Translations under genes and position numbers: made by a program
Assembly (NCBI GenBank): GCA_020639155.1
Contig: JACKHF010000002.1
Coordinates: 248,001 to 312,000, forward strand
From: Phycisphaeraceae bacterium
Lineage (GTDB): Bacteria > Planctomycetota > Phycisphaerae > Phycisphaerales > UBA1924
Reading direction: 5' to 3'
DNA length: 64,000 bases
Part shown: one piece after another, positions 44,920-53,154 of the stretch
Layout of the letters: every line of letters starts with the position of its first letter
Numbering within the stretch: the first letter of the stretch is position 1
Notes under the pieces: generated by a model
What the model saw: the letters and a program-made list of their open reading frames with translations, nothing else
The model's database searches: none
What the model was told of the DNA's origin: nothing

Positions 44920-46860
44920 ATGCAAGGCGGTTCCGTTTGTAACGGTTGGTTGCAAAGATGCATCGCCACCCGTTGCTGCGCGGCAACGTTGATGCATTTG
45001 GGCATCGCGATTGCGATGTGTCTGGTCCACACTCCCCGCGCACACGCTCAAGGGGTCGAACTTACACCGGCGTCCGCAATAACTGCATTCAACACAAGTC
45101 TGGAGTGGATCAACACCAGACCATTTCCAATGGACCCGGGGGAGGGGTTGCCGGACGTGGCTGCAGCATTTGTGACGATCCGCTCGCGAGGCGAGATTGT
45201 CGGACGTTTTACCGTGACCAACGAGAGTGGCGCCCTTGGTCCAAAGGCCACGCACTCTGCTGTGCAGAAAGCGTGGCAGCGCGCCAATCTTCACATGCCG
45301 CTGGAAGAGAGCTTGCTTGCGACGGGAGATGAGGCAAACAAAGCTCGCGAACTCACAATATCGATGGAGTTGACAGACAATCTTGTCCCGTTTGCGCCGA
45401 CGGAGGATTGGATCGATCTTGTCGCTCCGATGACACCGCCAGGACACGATGGAGTCGCGGTGCGAGTCGGTGATCGCGTCTTCGCGATGTTCCCTGGCGA
45501 GATGGTGCAGACAGGGATCGACCCGATGGGAGCGTGGAGGACACGGCTTGCTGACGCGATCGGTCAACGCATGTTCAAGGCCGATCACCAGTTGCGATCA
45601 CCAAAGGATCTTGCTGACAACGAAGGTGTGTCGTTCTACCGATTCCAGACACTTCAGCTTGCCCAACTGGAGCCGGAAGGACAGCCAGTCTTTTTGCATC
45701 GTCTTGGGAGCGTTGTGCAGTCGAAGCAGTTCGGGATGAGCGATGTGCCCCGCTGGGCAAGCGTGATGGCGCAGCAGATGATTCGTCGTCGCTGGCCGGG
45801 GCAGGAGCCATACGGTATCGGCGGTGATTTTCTCCCACAGTTTGGCACGTTCTCAAAGGAGAATCCCATCGCAGATCCAGTATCTGCTGCAATGGCTGCG
45901 CTCGCGCTGCGACGATTTTCTGAAACACCCGGTGTTGATCGCGGTGTTGCTGCGGACGCACGGATGTTCGCAACGGACATCCTTGTGTCACTGGCAGAGG
46001 TTGGTCCAGGGGAGATTGATCCAGCTTCCTCACCTATCAGTGCTGCGGCAGTTGTGATTGCATTGACCGAGCCGGTTGAACGCAGTTCTGGTGCTTCAAC
46101 AACACTTGATGCGTTATTGATGAAAATGGCATCAGTTGTGGTTGCCGCTATGAGTACGGATGGTGCGATCGTTGATGATGTTCCACACGAGCATCATGCG
46201 ATGATCGCATGGGCGATGGTCCGACTCAGTAGGCACGAGTCAGGGCTTGTGACGAAGGCTCAAGCAACGAAAGCAGTGCAGGGTGTGATGCTCGATGCAG
46301 GGTTTGAGCAGCAGGTAGCACACTGGCCGTGGATCGGCTGGGCTGCGATCGAACTTGCGGGTGAAGATGACAACATCATTGGAAAACTTGCGTTGGTCGA
46401 GACACGCCATCGCATCTGGGAGTACCAGTTGCGTCTGGCAGATCTAGCACAGCGCGATGTCGATCTCGCGGGCGGTATTGTGTTTATTCGTTCTTCAAGC
46501 CCCATCCCAACATGGAACACCGCGCGTCCGATGGCATTGATCGCGACAATGCTTGGTGATTCGCGTCTGACCACTATTCTGGATACAGATCAGAAGATGA
46601 CAACGGAGTTTGCATCGGAGATGTCTCGTCTGCAGCAGTCAATCAGGTTTCTGCGCCAGCTCACTGCCGACGAGATCGTGGTGCATCGGTACATGCTGCC
46701 ATCGCGTGCGCTCGGAGGTGTTCGTTCAGCGGTGTGGGATGACACGATGCCGCTCTCCGCGCAGGCACTTGTGCTTCTGACAGCGTGCGAAACACAGCGC
46801 AGCATGAATCGTGTTGCAGCTCTTCTGGCAGCACCAGAACAACCAGCTGTTGAGCGATAG
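44920..46860 (+). CDS. Secreted helical-repeat protein of unknown function
   Basis: An exported protein of about 620-646 residues. The frame is open from 44503, but an export signal (LMHLGIAIAMCLVHTPRAHA) sits just before QGVELTPAS. The start could be ATG 44920, TTG 44950 or ATG 44992, and an ATG at 44803 would be coupled to the small upstream frame. After a beta-rich N-terminal part (about 30-250), the C-terminal half has repeated helical pairs with small residues (SPISAAAVVIAL, HHAMIAWAMVRLS, WIGWAAIELAG), reminiscent of alpha/alpha-toroid folds such as terpene cyclases, but with no catalytic motif. Family not recognised. Confidence 0.6.
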   Translation: MQGGSVCNGWLQRCIATRCCAATLMHLGIAIAMCLVHTPRAHAQGVELTPASAITAFNTSLEWINTRPFPMDPGEGLPDVAAAFVTIRSRGEIVGRFTVTNESGALGPKATHSAVQKAWQRANLHMPLEESLLATGDEANKARELTISMELTDNLVPFAPTEDWIDLVAPMTPPGHDGVAVRVGDRVFAMFPGEMVQTGIDPMGAWRTRLADAIGQRMFKADHQLRSPKDLADNEGVSFYRFQTLQLAQLEPEGQPVFLHRLGSVVQSKQFGMSDVPRWASVMAQQMIRRRWPGQEPYGIGGDFLPQFGTFSKENPIADPVSAAMAALALRRFSETPGVDRGVAADARMFATDILVSLAEVGPGEIDPASSPISAAAVVIALTEPVERSSGASTTLDALLMKMASVVVAAMSTDGAIVDDVPHEHHAMIAWAMVRLSRHESGLVTKAQATKAVQGVMLDAGFEQQVAHWPWIGWAAIELAGEDDNIIGKLALVETRHRIWEYQLRLADLAQRDVDLAGGIVFIRSSSPIPTWNTARPMALIATMLGDSRLTTILDTDQKMTTEFASEMSRLQQSIRFLRQLTADEIVVHRYMLPSRALGGVRSAVWDDTMPLSAQALVLLTACETQRSMNRVAALLAAPEQPAVER

Positions 46861-46980
46861 GACGAAACAGGATGCAGAACAGAGCCTGTCGGTTGGTCGC
46901 GATGGTTGTACCCTGAAACCGGTCTGTCTGAACCTGCTTGAAAAGCCATATTTCGTGTACTTCATTTGGTATAAAACAAC

Positions 46981-46992
46981 GCCCGATCGGGC
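46981..46992. repeat. 12-bp perfect palindrome upstream of gyrA
   Basis: GCCCGATCGGGC, 125 bp before the gyrA start and just after a GTATAAAA sequence. It could be a regulator site or the stem of a weak terminator for the preceding gene, since a T-rich stretch follows 15 bp later. Confidence 0.35.
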
Positions 46993-47117
46993 ATGATTTT
47001 CGATTGTTTTTTTCTCGCCGAAACGTCCCAATTTGCCTATCATTCCTGCTCGCACGTTGCCCCGGTTTCGGAGCCCCACACTCGGTGTGATTGCGAGTGC
47101 ACACTTCGAGGCGATGC

Positions 47118-49859
47118 ATGGCTGACAACGACAATCTGACTCCTGAAACGAACGATGATCAGCAAGACGAATCGACGCTGCCAGTGGACGGTCGCGTGGT
47201 CGATATTGAGATCGAAACAGAGCTTCAGGACTCCTATCTCACCTACGCGATGAGCACGATCATGGATCGCGCGCTGCCCGATGTGCGCGACGGCCTGAAG
47301 CCATCACAACGGCGCATTCTCGTTGCGATGAACGATCTGAATTTGCGCCCAAATCGCAAGCACATCAAGTGCGCGAAGATCTGTGGCGATACCAGCGGCA
47401 ACTACCATCCGCACGGCGAGAGTGTCATCTACCCAACCATGGTGAACATGGCCCAGACGTGGCGTGCCCGTGTCCCGATCGTCGATCCGCAGGGGAACTT
47501 TGGCTCGATCGATGGTGATCCGCCCGCTGCGATGCGTTACACCGAGGCGCGTCTGACCCATGCGGCGCTCGACATGCTGTCCGACCTGAAACTCGGCACG
47601 GTCGATTTTCAGCCGAACTACGACGATCGCCTGATGGAGCCGACAGTGCTCCCCGGCAAGTTTCCACAACTGCTGGTCAATGGCTCGGTGGGTATTGCTG
47701 TGGGTATGGCGACGAGTCTTGCGCCACACAACCCGACCGAGGTGTTCGACTCGATCGTTCGTGTGATTGAAGATCCCGATATCACGCCAGATCAGTTGAT
47801 GCAGGACGTGCTTGACGATGATGGTGTGATCAAGTTCCACGGGATCAAGGGGCCAGACTTCCCGACCGGTGGCGTGATCGCGGGTCGTCGTGGGATAGTC
47901 GATGCGTACCTGTCCGGTCGCGGCAAGGTCACGATGCGCGGCGAGTGCCATGTCGAACAGCAGGCGAATGGTCGCGAGCAGATCGTGATCGACGCGATCC
48001 CGTACATGCTCAACCAGAGCACCCTTGTCGAGAAAATCGTCGAAGCGGTCAAGGAAGAACGCATCAAGGACATCTCCGATGTGCGCAATGAGTCTGGTCG
48101 TGAGGCGCAGTCCCGCATCGTGATCGAACTGAAGAAGGGTGCCGACGCGACGGTCGTCGAGAACCAGCTCTACCAGTTCACGCCGTTGCAGCAGACGTTC
48201 AGCATCCACAACATCGCGTTGGTGAACCGCCGTCCTCGCACGCTGAGCCTACGTGAGATGATCGACTGCTACATCGGTCATCGCGTGGATGTGATCCGCA
48301 GGCGAACCGCGTATCTGCTTCAGGAAGCGAAGCGCAAAGCCCACGTTCTGGAAGGTCTGATCTACGCGGTTGTTGATATTGATGAGGTCATCAAGCTGAT
48401 CAGGTCGTCCCGCACACGCGAAGAGGCGATTGGCAAACTAATGGCGCGCCGGTTCCGAATCCAGTCGAGCCATCCCGCGGCATCAACTATCCCGCAGCGC
48501 CTGATCGATCACGTAGCAAAGTTTGAGAACGATGGTGGCGTGCCATTGACGCGCGTGCAGGCTGAACAGATCGGGTCCATGCGTCTGATCCAGCTTGTTG
48601 GTCTTGAGGTCGAGCGTCTCGTGAACGAGTACCGCGAGATTGTCGCGCAGATCGAGGAGTATGAGTCGATCCTCGCAGATCACAAACGCGTGCTCGCGTT
48701 GATTGTGGATGACTGCGTCGAGATGCGTGGTCGTTACAACTCGCCGCGTGTGACACGCATTGAGGATGCTGCTGGTGACATTGACATTGAAGCTCTTATC
48801 CAGGAGGGTGATGTCACTGTGACGATCTCGCACCAGGGATACGCCAAGCGCGTGCCTTTGGACACCTACCGCACGCAGGGGCGTGGCGGCAAGGGGATCA
48901 TTGCGTCGGACTCCAAGGACGAGGACTTCATCGAGCACGTCTTTGTCGCGAGCACGCACGATTCGCTGTTGTGTTTTACAGACACCGGTCGTGTGTTCAA
49001 GATGAAGGTCTACGAACTGCCCGAGATGTCGCGCACGAGCAAGGGCAGGCCGATCGTGAACCTGATCGAGCTCCGCGCGGGCGAGAAGGTGCGCGCGTTC
49101 CTTGCGATCCGTGACTTTGAGAGCGGCTCGAACTTCCTGACGTTTGTGTCGAGGTCGGGCATTGTCAAACGCACCGCGCTGAAGGAGTATCGCAACGTTA
49201 ATCGTTCCGGCCTGATTGCGGTGGGGGTGAAGGACGACGACGCGATCCTTGATGTTGTGCTCACAACAGGTGTTGACGATCTGATGCTCATCTCTGCGAA
49301 GGGGATGGCGATCCGGTTCAGCGAGCAGGATGTCCGTCTGATGGGTCGCCCCGCGGCTGGTGTGAAGGGCATGGATCTTGGCAATGACGACGAGATCGTT
49401 GGTGTTGTTGTGGTCCCGATGGTGCCTGATGACGATTGCGACATGATGACATCGCAGTCAGAGATCGATGCGGGCCTCAGCCTGCTCACTATCACCGAAA
49501 ATGGGTACGGTAAGCGCACGCCGGTGGATGAATATCGCGTCCAGCCCGAGTCCGGCAAGCCTCGCAGTCAGAGCCGAGGCGGCAAGGGGCGTGCGGACAT
49601 TAAGTCGTCGGCGCGGAACGGACGATCGGCAGCAGCGCTAGGCGTGCATGATACCGATGATGTTGTTGTCATCACCCGGGGTGGGCAGCTCGTGCGTATG
49701 GCAGCATCAACCATCAGCCAGATCGGTCGCGGCACGCAGGGGGTCCGTGTCGTCTCGATGAAGAAGGGCGACGATTCGGTGATTGCTGCAGCTCGGGTGC
49801 GTGAAGATGCGGATGAAGAATCAGATGCCAATGCCGAATCGAACACATCGGATGAATGA
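47118..49859 (+). CDS. gyrA: DNA gyrase subunit A
   Basis: The DNA-cleaving subunit of gyrase (913 aa). The catalytic Tyr141 lies in AAMRYTE. The quinolone-contact loop reads HPHGESVIYP, with Ser102 kept but Pro106 at the position of E. coli Asp87. The C-terminal wrapping domain contains the GyrA box QGRGGKG, which distinguishes it from ParC. The acidic tail is Glu/Asp/Ser-rich. ATG 47118 is preferred over a GTG nine codons upstream, with a GAGGCG ribosome-binding site. gyrB is not adjacent. The STAS gene follows after 71 bp. Confidence 0.97.
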   Translation: MADNDNLTPETNDDQQDESTLPVDGRVVDIEIETELQDSYLTYAMSTIMDRALPDVRDGLKPSQRRILVAMNDLNLRPNRKHIKCAKICGDTSGNYHPHGESVIYPTMVNMAQTWRARVPIVDPQGNFGSIDGDPPAAMRYTEARLTHAALDMLSDLKLGTVDFQPNYDDRLMEPTVLPGKFPQLLVNGSVGIAVGMATSLAPHNPTEVFDSIVRVIEDPDITPDQLMQDVLDDDGVIKFHGIKGPDFPTGGVIAGRRGIVDAYLSGRGKVTMRGECHVEQQANGREQIVIDAIPYMLNQSTLVEKIVEAVKEERIKDISDVRNESGREAQSRIVIELKKGADATVVENQLYQFTPLQQTFSIHNIALVNRRPRTLSLREMIDCYIGHRVDVIRRRTAYLLQEAKRKAHVLEGLIYAVVDIDEVIKLIRSSRTREEAIGKLMARRFRIQSSHPAASTIPQRLIDHVAKFENDGGVPLTRVQAEQIGSMRLIQLVGLEVERLVNEYREIVAQIEEYESILADHKRVLALIVDDCVEMRGRYNSPRVTRIEDAAGDIDIEALIQEGDVTVTISHQGYAKRVPLDTYRTQGRGGKGIIASDSKDEDFIEHVFVASTHDSLLCFTDTGRVFKMKVYELPEMSRTSKGRPIVNLIELRAGEKVRAFLAIRDFESGSNFLTFVSRSGIVKRTALKEYRNVNRSGLIAVGVKDDDAILDVVLTTGVDDLMLISAKGMAIRFSEQDVRLMGRPAAGVKGMDLGNDDEIVGVVVVPMVPDDDCDMMTSQSEIDAGLSLLTITENGYGKRTPVDEYRVQPESGKPRSQSRGGKGRADIKSSARNGRSAAALGVHDTDDVVVITRGGQLVRMAASTISQIGRGTQGVRVVSMKKGDDSVIAAARVREDADEESDANAESNTSDE

Positions 49860-49894
49860 GCCGTACAGGCAGTGAACGCACTGCACGCGGGAAG

Positions 49895-49930
49895 TTGTCA
49901 TCCCTCGCCACGAGAAGGTAGACTACAGCT
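49895..49930 (+). promoter_or_regulatory. Promoter giving a probable leaderless STAS mRNA
   Basis: TTGTCA (49895-49900), 18 bp, TAGACT (49919-49924), then only 6 bp to ATG 49931. Transcription should begin at or next to the A of the start codon. A GAAGG upstream is too distant to be a good ribosome-binding site. Confidence 0.5.
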
Positions 49931-50272
49931 ATGCCGACGAACTGGTCAGACGACATTGTGGTTGTTGAGCTTGAGGACGAGCCGTCATTGTCTGATGAGC
50001 TCTCATCTGTTGCCGATCGTCTCAAAGCAGAACCGAACAGGCATGTCGTGCTCGACTGCTCGCGCGTGACGTACTTGAACAGCTCGAACATCGGACAGCT
50101 TCTGAAGCTGCGAAAGATCCTGATGGATGCCGGGCAGCAGATGCGCCTGTGTGGCGTAACTGATGCCGTGTGGACGCTCATGCTCGCGACAGGCCTTGAC
50201 AAGGTGTTTGTGTTTGCGCCGGATCCATTGACAGCATTGGCTGGATTGCAACTTGAAGGGGCGAGTGAGTGA
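49931..50272 (+). CDS. STAS-domain protein (anti-sigma-factor antagonist type)
   Basis: A small soluble protein (113 aa) of the SpoIIAA/RsbV type. The central segment YLNSSNIGQLL (49-58) matches the helix that carries the phosphorylatable serine (Ser51 or Ser52), so partner switching with an RsbW-like kinase is likely, though none is encoded nearby. The next gene's GTG start overlaps its stop by 4 bp (GTGA). Its own promoter appears to sit between it and gyrA. Confidence 0.85.
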   Translation: MPTNWSDDIVVVELEDEPSLSDELSSVADRLKAEPNRHVVLDCSRVTYLNSSNIGQLLKLRKILMDAGQQMRLCGVTDAVWTLMLATGLDKVFVFAPDPLTALAGLQLEGASE

Positions 50273-51078
50273 CAGGCGCGATCCCGGCACTGCTCGTCAT
50301 TGCCACGGTTGCGTTCGTCATCGTTCGTGTCGGCGCTCGTGCTCTGATGAAGACAGGTCTGAGCGAAACCGTTGCAAACTTTCAGGCCTCCAGCGCGTTC
50401 TTCGGTGTTGGGTTTACGACGAGGGAATCAGAACTCGCTCTTGCGAATCCCGCTCGAAGGCGGATTATCCTGCATCTGATCATTGCTGGAAACGTTGGGC
50501 TTACAACCACATTGACGACGCTGGTTATCGCGTTTCTCGGCAGAAGTTCCGAGATGTCTGCTGCGACCAAGATCGCGATTATTCTTGGCGGATCCGTTGT
50601 GTTCTTTCTTGTGGTCAGATCAAAACTGGTCAATCGCGGGCTTGACGCGTTTATCAACATCACACTCGATCGGTTTCACGTGACAGAAACACCCGACTAC
50701 GAGATGCTGATTCGAACGCACTCCGGGTTTGAGATTGGTGAGTTGACGGTTGAGCCTGAATCACCTCTCGTGCAGCGTTCACTCTTTGAGTTGGGACTCG
50801 GCAGGCGTGGAGTGGTGGTTCTTGGCGTGACACGAGAGAATGGGGAATATATTGGCGTTCCTGTGGGTGATACAAGGCTCAGGTCCGGTGACACCATGCT
50901 TGTGTACGGTCTTGAAAGAGATCTCCAGCAGACACGGGGCGCCAAGTCGCTTGAAGATCTGCCGCCGGTCGTCGGAAGCTCGAACCTGAAACTTACCCCC
51001 GAAGATGCACTCGAGCATCATGAATCGAACCCCGGTCATATTGAGAGTCCAGCGCAGGGAAGCGAACACGCATCATGA
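50269..51078 (+). CDS. Membrane protein with C-terminal TrkA-C (RCK_C) domain
   Basis: A 269-residue protein. Three membrane helices (about 3-26, 66-90 and 103-122) are followed by a cytoplasmic TrkA-C domain (about 150-225, GFEIGELTVEPESPL...GDTRLRSGDTMLVYG). Such domains bind small ligands and gate ion or solute transporters, but a transport pore is not obvious from three helices. The GTG start overlaps the STAS stop, and the ABC ATPase ATG overlaps its own stop (ATGA), so the three genes are probably made together. Confidence 0.75.
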   Translation: MTGAIPALLVIATVAFVIVRVGARALMKTGLSETVANFQASSAFFGVGFTTRESELALANPARRRIILHLIIAGNVGLTTTLTTLVIAFLGRSSEMSAATKIAIILGGSVVFFLVVRSKLVNRGLDAFINITLDRFHVTETPDYEMLIRTHSGFEIGELTVEPESPLVQRSLFELGLGRRGVVVLGVTRENGEYIGVPVGDTRLRSGDTMLVYGLERDLQQTRGAKSLEDLPPVVGSSNLKLTPEDALEHHESNPGHIESPAQGSEHAS

Positions 51079-51872
51079 CAATGGCATCAACGGAAACAAC
51101 CGAATCACCCTCGACTTTGCAGTCAATCATTCCTGCACCAGACGGGTTATATGGCGAGCCGGTGGTCGAGTTTCGTGACGTAAAAAAAACATACTACTTT
51201 CCCGATGGTTCCGTGATGGTGCGTGCGCTCAATGGAGTCCACGTGACAATCCGGAAGGGCGAATACGTTGCAATTATGGGCGCATCGGGATCGGGCAAGT
51301 CGACATTCATGAACATCCTTGGCTGTCTCGATAAACCAGATGCGAAGGATGGAGGCAACTACCTGCTTGATCAACGTGATGTTGCTGGCATGGACGACGA
51401 AGAACTCTCAGCGTTCCGCGGGCAGCGCGTCGGATTCGTGTTCCAGGCGTTCAACCTGATCTCTGAGTTGACCATCGTTGAAAATGTTGAAGTGCCGCTC
51501 TTCTATCAGGGGGTAAAACCGCATCTCCGCAGGCAGCGTGCGCTTGGATCGCTCGAGCGCGTGGGGCTTGGTGACCGAATCGGTCACAGACCGAAGGAAC
51601 TGTCCGGCGGGCAGCAGCAGCGCGTTGCGATTGCGAGAGCACTCGTGTCTGATCCCGTGATGCTGCTTGCTGATGAACCGACTGGAAACCTGGATTCCAA
51701 GACTGGCGAGGCAATCCTGTCCATGTTTGAGCAGTTGCACAATGAGGGCATGACGATCGTGATGGTGACCCACGACGACGCCGTGGCGGATCGGTGCGAG
51801 CGTGTGGTCCGTCTTCATGATGGCAAGGTGGAGTCAGACCGCTGGTACAGGTCCAGAAAAACCACCCTGTAG
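51075..51872 (+). CDS. ABC transporter ATP-binding protein (LolD/MacB type)
   Basis: A complete ATPase (265 aa): Walker A GASGSGKST (about 71-79), signature LSGGQQQRVAIARA, Walker B VMLLADEPTGNLD and the switch His in VTHDD. The sequence is of the LolD/MacB/FtsE class, which serves mechanotransmission permeases. No such permease is adjacent, so its partner is elsewhere unless the three-helix TrkA-C protein substitutes. The ATG overlaps the preceding stop by 4 bp. Confidence 0.9.
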   Translation: MTMASTETTESPSTLQSIIPAPDGLYGEPVVEFRDVKKTYYFPDGSVMVRALNGVHVTIRKGEYVAIMGASGSGKSTFMNILGCLDKPDAKDGGNYLLDQRDVAGMDDEELSAFRGQRVGFVFQAFNLISELTIVENVEVPLFYQGVKPHLRRQRALGSLERVGLGDRIGHRPKELSGGQQQRVAIARALVSDPVMLLADEPTGNLDSKTGEAILSMFEQLHNEGMTIVMVTHDDAVADRCERVVRLHDGKVESDRWYRSRKTTL

Positions 51873-51939
51873 GACCTCTCCCTTGTAGCTTGGCAGGATA
51901 GAGGGGTATGGTGTGTTCGGGCATCCTGTAGACACTTCC

Positions 51940-51953
51940 TATACTCGCCTGAC
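51940..51953 (+). promoter_or_regulatory. -10 element giving a possible leaderless accA mRNA
   Basis: TATACT (51940-51945) lies 8 bp before ATG 51954, and no ribosome-binding site is present. The -35 region (TTCGGG at 51916) is poor. Confidence 0.4.
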
Positions 51954-53024
51954 ATGAGCACGTTTTACCAACTCGACTTTGAGCGTCCAATCACAGAACT
52001 TGATGCGCAGATAGAGCGTCTGCAGTCCGGCGGAGATCCAATCCCACCGGGCGTTGCTCCGTTCGCGATGGAGGATGCGCCGTCGATAGAATCGTTGCGC
52101 GCACAGCGCGAGAAGATGCTCGCTGATCTCTACAAGCAACTGAGCCCGTGGGATACTGTGCGTGTGGCTCGCCATCCAGCACGGCCGCAGGGACGCGATT
52201 ACATCGAACGCATGTGCCGGGACTTTTGTGAGTTGCACGGCGATCGTCGGTTTGGTGATGACCCCGCTATCGTGACAGGATTTGGTCGTATTGGTGCGCA
52301 TAAGTGCCTTGTTGTTGCACACCACAAGGGCCGATCGACGAAGGAAAAACTGGCATGCCACTTCGGCTGCGCTCACCCGGAGGGGTATCGCAAGGCGCTT
52401 GCGAAGATGCAACTCGCAGAGAAGTTCGGCACGCCGATCGTAACGTTGGTTGACACACCCGGTGCCTATCCCGGACTCGGTGCCGAAGAACGTGGGCAGG
52501 CAGAAGCGATCGCTGTGAATCTGCGCGAGATGAGTAGATTGCGCGTGCCGATTGTGAGTGTGGTGATCGGTGAGGGCGGTTCGGGCGGTGCGCTTGGCAT
52601 CGCGGTCGCAAATCGTGTCGCAATGCTCAAGCACTCGTGGTACTCGGTGATCTCGCCTGAGGGATGCGCTGCGATCCTTTGGAAGCAGGCCAACGAACAG
52701 ACAAATGCTGCTGCAGCACAGGCGCTGCAACTGACAGCAAGCGACAATCTGCGACTTGGGATTGTTGATGCTGTCGTGGAAGAGCCCGTTGGCGGAGCCC
52801 ATCGTGATCCTGAGAGTGCTGCGCGAATGCTCGGTGACTGGATCTCGTTGCAACTTGATGAACTCGAAGATATCGATCAGGAAACATTGCTCCAGCAGCG
52901 GTACGACAGGTTCAGAGCGATGGGAGCCTATCACGAGCGGGCTGAGATCGCAGTACCGAGCGAGCCAGTTGAGGTCGTCACAAACCAAACCAATGCACAG
53001 GTTGAAGCAAAGACTGTGGAGTGA
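51954..53024 (+). CDS. accA: Acetyl-CoA carboxylase carboxyltransferase subunit alpha
   Basis: Transfers carboxyl from biotin carboxyl carrier protein to acetyl-CoA, the first step of fatty-acid synthesis, together with AccD. Family marks are strong: RPQGRDYIERM, FCELHGDRRFGDDPA, HHKGR, DTPGAYPGLGAEERGQ and GEGGSGGALGI, with the oxyanion-hole glycines intact. 356 aa is a little longer than the E. coli protein because of an acidic tail. Neighbouring genes are unrelated, so it appears monocistronic with its own start-proximal -10 box. Confidence 0.96.
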   Translation: MSTFYQLDFERPITELDAQIERLQSGGDPIPPGVAPFAMEDAPSIESLRAQREKMLADLYKQLSPWDTVRVARHPARPQGRDYIERMCRDFCELHGDRRFGDDPAIVTGFGRIGAHKCLVVAHHKGRSTKEKLACHFGCAHPEGYRKALAKMQLAEKFGTPIVTLVDTPGAYPGLGAEERGQAEAIAVNLREMSRLRVPIVSVVIGEGGSGGALGIAVANRVAMLKHSWYSVISPEGCAAILWKQANEQTNAAAAQALQLTASDNLRLGIVDAVVEEPVGGAHRDPESAARMLGDWISLQLDELEDIDQETLLQQRYDRFRAMGAYHERAEIAVPSEPVEVVTNQTNAQVEAKTVE

Positions 53025-53070
53025 CGCTCTGTCCCCTGCTGACAGTTGATTGCACAGATTGGACTCTGCT

Positions 53071-53099
53071 TTGACAGGTGTGAGGTCTGTCTCTACCCT
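53071..53099 (+). promoter_or_regulatory. Sigma-70-type promoter for the H1-DksA gene
   Basis: A perfect TTGACA (53071-53076), 17 bp, then TACCCT (53094-53099), about 55 bp before the TTG start. TACCCT also appears just before lipA. Confidence 0.6.
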
Positions 53100-53154
53100 T
53101 GGCAACTCTGTGTGATCGTAAGTTCCGATAATATTAACGCCAAAGGATTGTTGC

